In this document: in pieces, positions 37,060 to 47,529 of the stretch
Numbering within the stretch: position 1 is the first letter of the stretch
How the letters are laid out: the number at the start of each line of letters is the position of its first letter
Source: Cephalopachus bancanus
Taxonomy: Eukaryota > Chordata > Mammalia > Primates > Tarsiidae
DNA length: 64,000 nucleotides
Direction of reading: 5' to 3'
NCBI GenBank assembly: GCA_027257055.1
Contig: JAPVLO010000039.1
Span: forward strand, 9,330,501 to 9,394,500
Notes under the pieces: generated by a model
What the model saw: only the letters and a program-made list of their open reading frames with translations
Databases searched by the model: none
Told to the model about the DNA's origin: nothing
Translations under genes and position numbers: made by a program

Positions 37060-38235
37060 CCAGGCTGTCCTGGGATGGATTTGAAGCCATCGTCTTCGAG
37101 AAGGACATCCTACATCCTGCCAGTGGCAGTGGCCAACCTCGAGCAGTTCACCCCACGTGAGGCTCTGGGTCATGGCTATGGTGTGGCGAACCAAGGCTGA
37201 TGTCGCAGATTTGGGGAATGAGTGAAATAAGCGAATGACGATCCAGACCAGGGCTGGTGTTGGGGAGAGGACAGCCGTCTTGTCCTTGGACTGGGGAGGC
37301 CGAGAGGGAGGGTGAGCCCTCTCAGGTTGGGACGGTAACAACATGCCGCCCCCAAACCACCCCCTGGCCCTGGGGTGCAATTGCTACAGGCTGGCCCTGG
37401 GCACCTCAGACCAAGGGACCGCCACAAGGAAGTCCCCGCTGAGGCCGGGTCCACATCAGACACTATGAGGCTGCTGCTGACACAGTTTAATAGGGTAGTG
37501 GACCCAGCAGGGGGTGTGGTCCGGGGCCAGGGAGACGCTGGCTTCTGGGCCCATCTCTTGCCGCTGCATCCTCTGCCCCAAGGTCAGGGGTCGGGGCACT
37601 CTGGGGCCAGGCAGGAAGGAGGGCCAGGAGCAGAGGACTCAAGCGAGGAATGGAGGGGGCGGCCAGGTGAGCAGACGAGGGCAGGTGCCCTCTCAGCTCT
37701 GGAAGGCTCACTGACGCTCCAGGGAGATGTGCTGGGAACCCAGGGTGAGCTGGTCTTTACCCGGTTTAGAAGCAAGGAGGCCCACCTTCCCGGAGGCCAT
37801 GTCCCAGCTCCACACTCCAGTAACAGACCAGGGGTCCCCAGGGTCACCCTCTAGGGCGAGGATACAGTCGGCAAACTGTATCCTACACCTGGTAACCCTA
37901 GTACAGGGCAGCTCCAGGGCCTGGGTCTCCCTTGGCAGGAGCCATGCCCCTTCCTCTCCCACATAGTGTGTCCTCCATGATGAGGGGCTTTTGTGGCCAG
38001 CAGACCAGCCCTTGGGGTATCTGCACTCACAGACTGGTTCCCTGCCATGGGTACCTTGGCCTCTGCGGGTGGTGGGTGAGGGGAGCAGTGCTGTGGGGAG
38101 GGGCTGGGTGAGCGATGCTGGTCCCGGGGGCTTGCCTCCCTTATCCATCCGCTGGGAAGCCCAAGCCTGGCCGGCCCCATTCCAGTTGATGGAAAGCTGA
38201 TGGGAATCTTCACAGCCGCAGTGCTGCAAAAGAAA
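37060..38235. repeat. Duplicated segment X, copy 1
   Basis: Three copies exist: here, 41600-42735 and 56000-57140. Landmarks are an aggctgctgctgacac(ag)tt stretch followed by aat(a/g)gggt, a gtgtcctcc(c/a)tgatgag segment and a gggtatct(g/c)c segment. The minus-strand sense of the gacacagtttaatagg part has a TTTATT/ATTAAA look, as at a gene 3' end. No frame is kept in all three copies, so the origin is unclear. Confidence 0.6.
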
Positions 38236-38257
38236 TCCAGAAAATTACAGACCAGGG

Positions 38258-38545
38258 TTGACCACGGTGGCTCACACCTGTCACCCTAGAACTTGGTAGG
38301 CCAAAGCAGGAGGATTGCTTAAACCCAGAAGTTTGAGACCAGCCTAGGCAACATAGCAAGACTTCTTCTCTAAAAATAAAGCAATAAGTCAGCCTGTTAC
38401 GGTGGCTCATGCCTGTAGTCCCGGCTCTTGGAAGAGAGCCCAGCTGAGTCCAGTTGGTCAAGGCTGCAGTAGCTGTGATCCTGTCACTGAACTCCAGCCT
38501 GGGTGACAAAGTGAGATCCTGCCTCAGGAAAAGAAAAGAAACAAG
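38258..38545 (+). mobile_element. Alu
   Basis: ggttgaccacggtggctcac start, taaaaataaagcaataagtc linker, and actccagcctgggtgacaaa end. Orthologous to 42755-43045. Confidence 0.88.
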
Positions 38546-38559
38546 AAGATAAAGGTACA

Positions 38560-39010
38560 GACTAGTGCTTGGGCAAATCAGAGCAAAAACCATCCAGAGA
38601 GTAAGCCACACGGAAGCCACCTGTCACGACGGAGTGCTGTGCCTTCTGGTCTGGGAAGACCCGGCTACTTGAGGAACATTCCGGCGCATGGGCCTGGTGG
38701 GTAGGAGGCACCTGGCCCTGGGACGGGCATCTGAGAGGAGCCTCGCGGTCGGACCTCCCTGAAGGAATGCTCCCGACTGGCTCCGGGGCGGTCTTCCGAT
38801 CCTGGGGAGCAGCAGGACGCGCCGGTCTGCCCTCAACCGTGGTCCTGAGGAGGATTTGTGGGAAGAGGAATCCCACCCCTGGCTCTCCTCGCTGCACGTG
38901 GGTCCAGAGGAAAGAGTGCAGAGCCTGTCTCTCCAGGACAGGGGGCTGGGTCAGCCCACGCATCCCCTGCATCATCCAGAGCCAGGCCCCATGTGGGCCC
39001 ATGTGGGCGG
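38560..39010. repeat. Duplicated segment Y, copy 1
   Basis: Near-collinear with 43072-43500: agtgcttgggcaaatcagag versus agcgcttgggcaaatcagag, then gccatccagagagtaagcca, then gagcctcgc and gtgggtccagagga/gaagga landmarks. It forms the border of the shortened tandem block. Confidence 0.75.
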
Positions 39011-39399
39011 GCGGCTGAGGGGTGGTAGCGCCCTGGGTTCTAACGCTGTGAAAATCGGTGAGGGAGAGCTGTGGGGTTTTCCCGTGTTGCCCTTCCCTGT
39101 CCCAAGGCCCCATGTTGCCCGTCCCTATCCCAAGTCCCAAGTGACCCTGGTGAGTGCAGTACCCTGTAAGGTGGCCCCCACCTCATCTCCTAGGGAGTCT
39201 AATGGTTTGAGAATGTTTTCCGAAGGGTGGTGTGCACATCGGGGGTGTGAGCTCCCAGCTCCCTAGGGAGGGGAGGAATCTGCAGGTTCAGCCAGGAGTC
39301 GGTGCCTGGCAGGGGTTGAGTCATGCCCCCATTATTCATGGAGTCCCGGCCCCAAGACCTCAGGGCAGGACTGTGTTTGGTAGTGGGCCTTGGAGAGGG

Positions 39400-39625
39400 G
39401 GTGGAAGAGCCGAGGCGGAAGGGATGCCTGAGCCCAGGAGTTCCAGGCCAGCCTGGGCAACAGAGTGAGACCTCATCTCTAGAAAACAGAGAGAAAAATG
39501 AGCCAGGAAGGTGTGTGTCCCTGGAGTCCCAGCTACCCAGGAGGCTGAGGCAGAAGCATGCGTGAGGCCACCGCACTCCAGCCTGCGTGACAGTGAGATC
39601 CCGACCCAAGGAAAAGAGGGATTAA
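39400..39625 (+). mobile_element. Alu, decayed
   Basis: gcccaggagttccaggccag, agaaaatgagccaggaa-like linker, and ctccagcctgcgtgacagtg end. Partner of 32735 and 51095. Confidence 0.8.
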
Positions 39626-39639
39626 GGCAAGTGAAGTCA

Positions 39640-41100
39640 GCGGGTGGGCCTTCCTTCCACGTGACCGGGGTCCTGTAAGAAGAGGAGAGGAGGACACAGA
39701 CACGCAGGGGACGACCCTGCGACGACACCGGGAGGCAGTGGCGCCCACACACTGAGGAGTGAGACCTCAGCAGGGCCTGCCCTGAACTGCCCCCGTCTGG
39801 ACATCCAGCCTCCAGGAGAGGGGATGGATCTGGCTGTGTGAGCCGGGACCACAGACTAGTACGGCGCCTCCTCCAGGACACGTTCCTGACCATGCAACGC
39901 CCTGGGAGACGGGGCCTTGGGAGTGCGTGACACACTGCCCCTCCTCTGTCAGGAGTGTGTGACATGCTGCCCCTCCTCTGTCCTCACACTGAGCCTGGGA
40001 GGAGTGAGACCAGGGCTAGGCTGGGCTCCCCCACACGTGGTGTCTGTCTCTGCTTGCAAGGTGCCGTGGCATCTCCTGCTCACCTGAGGCAGGAGCATCA
40101 GGGCTCTTGAGCTCCCAGCTCCAAGGTCCTTGGGGGACACGAGTCCCTTGTGTCTGAGACCCCGAGCCCCAGGCCGGCCTCAGCCCTGCCAAGGCTCACC
40201 TGGGCCCCACGGTGTTGTGAGACCAGACAGACATTGGGCAATGGTGGTGCTACTGGCCTCTGCCTATCTTTGACCCCAGGCCCTAGCCCAAGCCCGGGTT
40301 GCAACACTGCTGAGCCCAGAAGCCTCCCCTGCAGGACACGATGCCCACAGGCTGATGGCGGGGTTGGAAGGGGTCGGGCAACCGCGTGGAGATCTCGGAT
40401 AGATAGTGGGACGCTGTTACCTCCTCCTCATTGGGTCCTCGAGGCCTCCCTGGGCCTCGGGACACACCCTAGCCGGGTTCGGCATGGAGTTGGGGTCACT
40501 CAGGGGCCAATCGTGTGAAGACAGATGCCGTCTGTCTGCCGGCCCTCCGGGGTCCTCCCACCCTGGCAGGCATCCTCAGGCCCTGCCTACATCCACTGGA
40601 CCCAGTCCCTGAGTCCCAGGCTTCTGTCAAGAGAGGCCCCTGCACTGCCGGCCTTGGCATGTCTGTCGATATGGCAGCAGGCCACAGCCGGGGGACTCGG
40701 AGCGCTGCCAGATTGACAGCCCCTAGCAATGCCAAGGCACTGGGGCTGCAGGCAAAGACCCCGTGGCACCCAGATCCATCCTCCCCCCAGGCAGCTGCTC
40801 TTTTTCCTGGGCCTCAGGTGCTACAGGGCTAACCACAGCCCTCCAGGAAGGGGACCCATTCCCTACTGTTCACCCACATGCAAGGACAGAGAGACACTCC
40901 CCTGGGGCCTGCAATGGCGAGGGGACCTGGGCTGTCGTTCCATTCTGGGTAGCATCTTACTTCTCCCCCGTGGGTGGGCGTGTGCCCTGCCCTACACTGA
41001 CACCAGCAGGGCCGGCTGGGGAGTGTCCCGTCACCATGGGCAATGTGACAGGGACACGCCACAACTGATTCGTTGCTTTCTAGCTGAAGAGCTTTTAGGT
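39640..41100. repeat. Duplicated segment Z, copy 2 (shortened block)
   Basis: Collinear with 33060-34450 and 51370-52860. At about 41095, within agctgaagagcttttaggtg, it jumps directly to segment W. The antisense Alu and 24-bp minisatellite present in blocks B and C are therefore deleted. A short local duplication of the cacactgcccctcctctgtc segment occurs near 39930-39980. Confidence 0.75.
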
Positions 41101-41139
41101 GACCCCAGCCTTCACACCCAGCCCTCCACCCCCCTGTCC

Positions 41140-41600
41140 CCGCACTGGGGAGGAGAGACCAGGGACCTCCCTGGAACCCCCAGCTGCCTGGTGGGGTCAG
41201 GGGCTGAGAGTCCATACTGGTTCCTGGCAAGGGGCACGTGACCTGAGGCAAGGCCCCTGCCCGAGGAAGGAGGGCACACCCTACATCCCTGGCCTCAGGG
41301 GATATCATGACGTTCTGCTCAGGGCCCCACCAGGAGACCGCCCAGCAGCCTCAGCAGCCCGCTCAGCCCTGCAGGAGGCTCTCCCGCTTTCTCCCCACCC
41401 CCGGGAGAATCCTGAGAGGGGACTGGGGCGGGAGGAGACTGAGCAGGTGAGCCCCACCTCGAGCGAGGAAGACCTACTAGATGAGAACGGAGCTGCCCAG
41501 CTATCCTCGAGAAAGGAAATTCCAACATCTGCGTCCAGAGGAGGAGCCTGCGGGACAAGCTGGGGGAGACAGGCAGGATGCTAAGGGTTGGGGCAGCCTA
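41140..41600. repeat. Duplicated segment W, copy 2 (internally deleted)
   Basis: Matches the beginning of 36240-37055, including the aggaaattcc(a/c)acatctgcg segment. It lacks the second half with the MER-like motif. Confidence 0.55.
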
Positions 41601-42735
41601 GGTGGCAGTGGCCATCCGGCAGCAGCTTGCCCCACGTGCGGCTCTGGGTCATGGCTATGGCATGGCAAGCCAGGGTTGATGTCACAGATTTAGGGAACGA
41701 GGGAAATGAGCGAATGACTGTCCAGAACAGGGCTGGTGCTGGGGAGAGGACAGCCATCTTGCCCTTGGGCTGGGGGGGCCAGGAGGGAGGCTGAGACCCC
41801 CACGATGGGGCAGTAACACCATGCTACTCCTGAGCCACCCCCTGGCCTGGGGTGCAATCACTGCAGGCTGGCTCTGGGCCCCTCAGAACCTAGGGACCTC
41901 CACCAGGAAGTTCCCATGATCGCTGGGGCCACCTCAGACACCATGAGGCTGCTGCTGACGGTTTAATAGGGTGGCGGACCCAGCAGGGGGCGTAGCCCTG
42001 GGCTAGGTAGACTGGCTTCTGGGCCCGGCTCCTGCTGCTGTGTACTCTGCCTTGAGGTCAGCGAAGGACAGGGCATGTTCAGGGCCAGATGAGCAGGAGA
42101 GCTGGCAGCAGGGGATGCAGGTGAGGGATGGAGGGGGAGCCCGAGTGAGAGACCAGGGGGCTCCAGCAAGAGGAGCTGGGCATCCAGGGTGAGCGGATCA
42201 CCCCCCAGTGTCGATGCCAGAGAGTGGTCCACGTGCCCAGAGGCCACAGCTCAGCTCAGCACTCTGACTTGGAGCCACATGTCCAGCCAGTAACAGACTG
42301 GGGGCCCCAGGGTCGCCCTGCAGGGGGAGGACACAGTCAGCCACAGGCCCGGTTGGGCCCAGGGCAGGGCAGCTCCAGGACGCTAACACCCAGGGTGGAG
42401 GGCATGACCGGGGTCTCCCCTGGCAGGGCCCATGCCACTTCCTCCCACACACAGTGTGTCCTCCCTGATGAGAGACGCCTTTGTGCCAGCTGGCCAGCCC
42501 TTGGGGTATCTCCCCGCACAGACTGGTTCCCCACAATGAGTACCTTGGCCTCCTGGTGGTGGACAGGGGCAGCGGTGCTGTGGGGAGGGGATGGGTGAGT
42601 CGGCTGGTCCTGGGGGCTGCCCACTCCCCACCCCCCGTTTATTTGCCAGGGAGCCTGAACCTGGCTGGCTCCATTCCGGCTGGTGGAAACCAGATGGGAA
42701 TCTTCACAACTGCAGTGTCACAAAACAAATTCAGA
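41601..42735. repeat. Duplicated segment X, copy 2
   Basis: See 37060-38235. The ends are collinear with copy 1 and the segment runs straight into the orthologous Alu at 42755. Confidence 0.65.
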
Positions 42736-42754
42736 AAATTACAGACCAGGGCTG

Positions 42755-43045
42755 GCTATGGTGGCTCATCTTAGAGCTTTGGTAGGCCAAGGCAGGAGAA
42801 TTGCTTGAACCCAGGAGTTTGAGACCAGCCCGGGCAACATAGCGGACCTCTTCTCTAAAAAAAAAAGAAAAAGAAGAAGAAAAAATCAGCCAGGCACAGT
42901 GGCCCATGCCTGTAGTCCCAGCTCTCAGGAGATTGAGGTGGAAGGATTGCCTGAGCCCAGCTGGTTGAGGCTGTAGTAGCCATGATCTGGTCACTGAACT
43001 CCAGCCTGGGCAACAGAGTGAGACCCTGACACAAGAAAAGAAAAG
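42755..43045 (+). mobile_element. Alu
   Basis: gggctggctatggtggctca start, aaaaaaaagaaaaagaagaa linker, gccaggcacagtggcccatg, and actccagcctgggcaacaga end. Confidence 0.88.
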
Positions 43046-43071
43046 TAAAGAAGCCAGAAAAGAAAATTACA

Positions 43072-43500
43072 GACTAGCGCTTGGGCAAATCAGAGCAAAA
43101 GCCATCCAGAGAGTAAGCCACATGGAAGCTACCTATCACGATGGCGAGATGGGCCTTCTGGTTTGTGAAGACCTGGCTACTTGAAGAACATTCTGACTCA
43201 TGAGCCTGGCGTTCAGGAGGCACCCGGAGCTGGGAAGGGCATCTAGGAGAGGAGCCTCGCAGCCAGACCTCCCTGAAGGAATGTCCCTGACTGGCTCGGG
43301 GGGGGGTCTTCTGATCTGGGGAGCAGTGAGGTGTGCCAGTCTGCCCTCACCAATGGCCCTGAGGAGGATTTGTGGGCAGAGAAATCCCATCCTTGGCTCT
43401 CCTTGCTGCACGTGGGTCCAGAAGGAAGAGCACAGGGCTGGTCTCTCCAGGACAGGGGGCTGGGTCAGCCCATGTGTTCCTGTAGTGTCCACGACCGGAA
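43072..43500. repeat. Duplicated segment Y, copy 2
   Basis: See 38560-39010. After this copy the sequence leads to pseudogene E, whereas after copy 1 it leads to segment Z, so a rearrangement breakpoint lies near 43500. Confidence 0.7.
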
Positions 43501-44010
43501 CCATGGTGGCCAATGACACAGACCCCTGTTGCACTGTGGTCAGCAGGCCCTGTGACCCAACGCAGAGTGCACCCTCTCCAAGAAGTGCAGCCTTTCCCCT
43601 GCCCAGCCTCAGTTTCCCCACCTTCACCCGGGGTTGTGGGCAAGATGACTCCTTAGGTGAACTTAGGGCCAGGAGAGAGAATTGAGAGCCCAACATCCCC
43701 GAGGGCCTTCAATGGAAAATGCAGGAACACCAGGGGCAGCCCCCTAGGGAACGAGGCCAGACATCAGAGGACTAGAGCCGTGGCTCCAGGCTGGCACCCC
43801 AGCCGGTCCCCGGGGTCCCGGTGTGCCACTCCCAGACTGTGGGCTTTATCCTCCCACCTGCAGGCTGAGAGATGGCGCTCCTGCAGACATTGTCAAGGCT
43901 TAAAGAACTTGAAGGTGCCCCCAGGGTGGGCTGGGAGCAGGCAGCCTGAGGTCCTGCAGCCACCTGTGGCCCAGGCATGCCCCCGTTGCCCCCCAGGCCC
44001 CTGGGCTCAC
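43501..44010. other. Flank downstream of pseudogene E exon 3
   Basis: I looked for the LPPPY-type fourth exon and the GDSGGP fifth exon on the minus strand from here down to the Alu at 43045 and found neither. The sequence has no other recognised feature. Confidence 0.5.
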
Positions 44011-44746
44011 CGTGGGTCCAACGGAGCGCCAGCTGGTCACCCGGCACTTTGTCCTGGGAATGACCATCAGGAAACCATGAGGCAGGGAGACCGGGTTGAC
44101 ACGCTTGGACATGGCCACAGGGCCTCCAGCTTCAGCATGGCCACGTTTGTGCCTCCCCAGGCTGACAGGCTCATGTTGAACTCGGGGTGCGACCTTCATC
44201 AGCTGGTCGTGGTCCCAGAGCTTCATCTGCCCAGTTTGGACCCTGTAGGTCTGTGGCTGCAGTGGGTCCCTGGGAGAGACAGGGCTTCTCACGTGACCGT
44301 CCCTCAGCCCGCATCCCCCGCAACTGGCTCCCACCCTGGGGACGTGGGTGAGCACTCACAGTGCCACACAGCGGGCTATGGTCAGCACCCAGTGAGGGTG
44401 GACAAAGGAGCCCTGCAGCTGTGCTTCCATTGGCCATGCTCTTTATTGAAGGTCCTTGGGCTTTCGGCTTCGGCCACCTCCGGGGTGGGCATTGTGACCC
44501 CTGGTGAGATCCACCAGCTCCACCCCTGAGGTGGTATCGGGGGGGTGGAGAGAGGAGCTGTGAGAGACCCAGGCCTCCAGGGCCTCCAGCCTCTCACATG
44601 CAGTCCCTCCCCAGGGCCCAGGGATGGTCACCACCCCACCCCACCCCGAGCCCGACAGGGGAACACTGGAGGGGGCTGGGACTCACCTAGGAACCGGGGC
44701 ACAGAGCTCCCTGGTCGGGGAAGGTCAGGAATAGCCGCTGCAGCAT
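44011..44746 (-). pseudogene. Truncated mastin-like protease pseudogene E (exons 1-3 only)
   Basis: Minus-strand exon remnants: 44746-44687, 44525-44360 and 44269-44011. Exon 1 begins with an ATG after an acceptor and encodes MLQRLFLTFPDQGALCPGS, then a stop at the junction. Exon 2 keeps an ELVDLTRG piece in place of ELVGIVGGC, and its histidine motif reads TIARC, so the catalytic His is Arg. Exon 3 includes TGQMKLWDHDQLMKV and AMSKRVNPVSLP, clearly protease-like, with frame disruptions that remove the catalytic Asp segment. The DHDQL word resembles canine mastin more than genes B and C do, so E may come from a separate older lineage. Exons 4 and 5 are absent. Confidence 0.82.
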
Positions 44747-44929
44747 CTGTGGGGAGAGAGCAGGGCCTGGGTGAGGTGACTGGGGGCTGAGAGGTGGGGT
44801 CCGGAATGGAGGGATGGAATAACGCGAGGTGAAGCCCACCCTCACCTCCCAGGTCTCTCTGTGCTCTGCTCCTGGGCCTCTCGGAGCCCCTTTAATTTCC
44901 CTGCTGGAAAGTCGATGAGTTTACCTCTT

Positions 44930-45222
44930 TTTTTCTTTTTTTGAGTTGGAGTCTCACTCTGTCGCCCAGACTGGAGTGCAGTGGCCGCTCCCGGCCACCG
45001 CAGCCTCGACCTGCTGGGCTCCGGCGATCCTTCCGCCTCAGCCTTCCGAGTAGCTGGAACTACAGGCGCGTGCTACCACACCCCGCTAATTTTTTATTTA
45101 TTGTAGAGATGCGAGCTTGCCAAGTTGCCCAGGCGGGTCTCGAACCCGCGGGCTCAGGCAATCCACTCACCTCGGCCTCCCAAAGTGCTGGGATTACAGG
45201 CTGAGCCACCGAGCCCGGCCGG
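44930..45222 (-). mobile_element. Alu, lineage-type (antisense), best preserved, with target-site duplication
   Basis: ttgagttggagtctcactct, the complete cggccaccgcagcctcgacc and gctcccggccaccgcag variant, and a gagcccggcc end. ttacctctt flanks both sides. This copy is close to what I would take as the subfamily consensus. Confidence 0.95.
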
Positions 45223-45369
45223 AGCTTACCTCTTAATGGTGAAGTCTGGGTGGGGCAGGGCGGGTGCCACTTTGCGAGCAGGGCCTTAAGGGACGTGTCT
45301 TGTGCCACCAGTGGGCGGGACGTGGACATGGTTGACCTGAGCTCCTGGGGTGGAGTCTGGAGGAGCGGA

Positions 45370-45690
45370 GCGTGGCCCTCTTGGGGGCAGGGCCTTGCCT
45401 CCCGCAGGCAGGGCCGGAAGAGTTAGAGCCTGAGCCTCCTGTGGGCAGGGCCTGGAAGGGGCAGGGTCTGTGCCTCCTGTGGGCGGGGCCTGGAAGGGGC
45501 AGGGTCTGTGCCTCTCACGGTCGGGGCTTGGAAGTGGTAGGGCCTGAGCCTCAAGCGGCCAAGGCTTGGAGGGACGGGTTTTGCCTCCTGTGGGCGGGGC
45601 CTGGGTAGGGCGGGGCCTGTACCTCCTGTGGGCGGGGCCTGGAAGGGGCAGGGTCTGTGCCTCTCAGGGTCAGAGCTTGGAAGTGGAAGA
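45370..45690 (+). repeat. GC-box minisatellite, about 40-bp unit
   Basis: Roughly seven imperfect copies of cctgtgggcggggcctggaa followed by ggggcagggtctgtgcct. Each good copy holds a GGGCGGGGC Sp1-type box. A reverse-complement version lies at about 25320-25435 in the inverted arm and a short piece at 57240-57300, so unit number differs between blocks. Confidence 0.88.
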
Positions 45691-45699
45691 GCCTCAAGT

Positions 45700-46555
45700 G
45701 GCCAAGGCTTGATTGTCTGCATTGTCCACATGTACCTGACGTGGAGCCCCTACCTCCCACGTGCCCAGGAGGGTTCCGGAGCCAGGCTGAACCACGTGGG
45801 GGGCTGAGGAGGCTGAGGGACCTCTAAGGGGGTCCCTGGGGTAAGCTGCTCCCCACCCTCTTCCGGCCTCTTCCTGGGGCCCTGAACGTCCCCGGGCCCT
45901 GGGAGGAGAGGGCTTCCTCAGCAGGCAACTCTGGGAGCTTAGGGCGTCTGTGAGGCTTCCAAGGTGGGGTGCTGCGGTTGGGGGAGGAGGATGTCCCCAG
46001 ACAGAGAGGAAGCAGGGAAGGACTTGGTCATCACGACCCAAAGTGGGGCCCTGGTCCCAGGACAGGTCCCTCTTGACTCTGAACCCAGGAGGCGAGGGAC
46101 CAGGGTGGCAGAGGGGAGACTGGGGGACACCAGGCGCCTCCCTCTCGGGTGTCCCTGCCGCCGCCTGTGAGATCCGTCAGCCTGCCATTAGCCCTCCATG
46201 CTCACGAATGATCCTCCACCCTGCCTGGCGACCCTGGCTCCTGGCGCATCTGGGTCCTTTCTATTGGCTGCGTCAGGTCATGTGACCACACTCAAGTCAG
46301 ACCACCTGGAAACAGAGGCTCCAACCCTGCCAAGACCCCTGCCCGGGAGTCCCCCACTCAAGTGACCACAAGTGCCCAGTGAGGTTGGGGCAGACCCTGC
46401 TTGGGGAGGGCAGGACCCTGGGGTCATCCCTGTGAAGTTCCTATTTGTGGACCTCTGGGTTGAGGCGACTTCTCCTGGAATTGTTCAGTGGATTTGCAGT
46501 CGCGAAGGAATCAGGAATGTGAGAGCTGTGGGCTCTTTTTGGTTTTTAATGTTTT
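45700..46555. repeat. Block-C distal segment
   Basis: Matches 26330-26980 and 57580-58380, and the reverse complement of 24060-24950. It includes the ctattggct..atgtgaccacac landmark (46261-46290) and a gtgaccacaagtgcccagtg landmark. No exon recognised. Confidence 0.65.
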
Positions 46556-46559
46556 TCTG

Positions 46560-46715
46560 GTTTTTTAAACAGCTTTACTGAGATGGAGTTCACACACCAC
46601 ACAATTCATCCATCGAAAGTGTGTGATCCTATGGATTTTAGTACAGTCACAGGCATGTGCAGCCATCGCCACTGTCCATTTTGAGGCATTTTTTTGCCCT
46701 GAAAAGAAGCCCTGC
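46560..46715. mobile_element. Old L1 3'-region fragment
   Basis: acagctttactgagatggag, acacaattcatccatcgaaa and ttttgccctgaaaagaagcc: L1M-type 3' sequence, same as 27000 and 58720. Confidence 0.65.
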
Positions 46716-46830
46716 AGTGCCAGGGCACAGTGGCCACGTCTCTTATCCCAGCACTTTGGCAGGCCAAGGTGGAGGGATCATTTGAACCCAGAAGCTGGAG
46801 ACCGGCACGGGCAAAGCACCACCTCACTGT
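46716..46830 (+). mobile_element. Alu fragment
   Basis: gccagggcacagtggccacg and cagcactttggcaggccaag, a left-monomer piece joined to the L1 fragment. Confidence 0.8.
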
Positions 46831-47312
46831 GTCCTTGAGTGTTGGAAGGGTCGGGTGAGCTCTCTGACGACTCTTTTCGAGGGCACTAACCCCTAATCAG
46901 CTCTAGGAGAACCTGCCTCCTCTCACTGTGTGTGTGGGGGGGGTGGGGTCAGGAGCTGCAAGGGACACCTTCCAGAGGCACTGGCAGAAGCGCCGGCTGC
47001 TCCCAAGACTTCCAGGCACCTTGGGATGGAAGTAAGCCTTTGAGACTATGGGATTTGGATTGCCACGCAGGCACCCTGTGTGGTGTTTGGGCAGTGGGAG
47101 GGGTGAGGTAAAGCTGGACAGACATGGCAGGGGAGAGTAAGGCCGCCCCTCGTGGCGTGGTGTCTTCTGGAAACAGGCCAGCGCTCCCCCTCTGCCCGGC
47201 CTGAGCGTGCCACCCCCAGGACCCCAGCAGCCCAGGACGGCCAACCCACGAAGTGACCCTAGAGGCGCCCAAGTCCAGACACACACCCAGGCCCGAAACA
47301 GCTTCCACACTG

Positions 47313-47318
47313 TTTAAT
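47313..47318 (-). terminator. Poly(A) signal ATTAAA of gene C
   Basis: Minus-strand ATTAAA lies about 215 bases beyond the TAG, in the same context as in gene B. Confidence 0.72.
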
Positions 47319-47529
47319 GAGAATCACGGCACAGCAGTCGTCTGGGGTTCCTGGGGATTGTCCCGCCCTCCCTTGCTCCTGTACCGCAGCTGGTAGCACA
47401 GAGCCTCAGAGGCCTATGGGAAGGATCTTTGGGCAGGACACGAATGGAGGGTGAGGCTGAGGTCGGGGAGGAGCAGGGTGTTGGCCAGGAATGCAGGTCT
47501 CCTTGTCACATGGACCTGCTGTAGCCCGC

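Noticed and set aside
43900..44355. E as an intact short protease-like gene
   Set aside because: The frame covers only exon 3 with intron sequence at both ends. Catalytic His and Asp are lost and exons 4-5 are missing.
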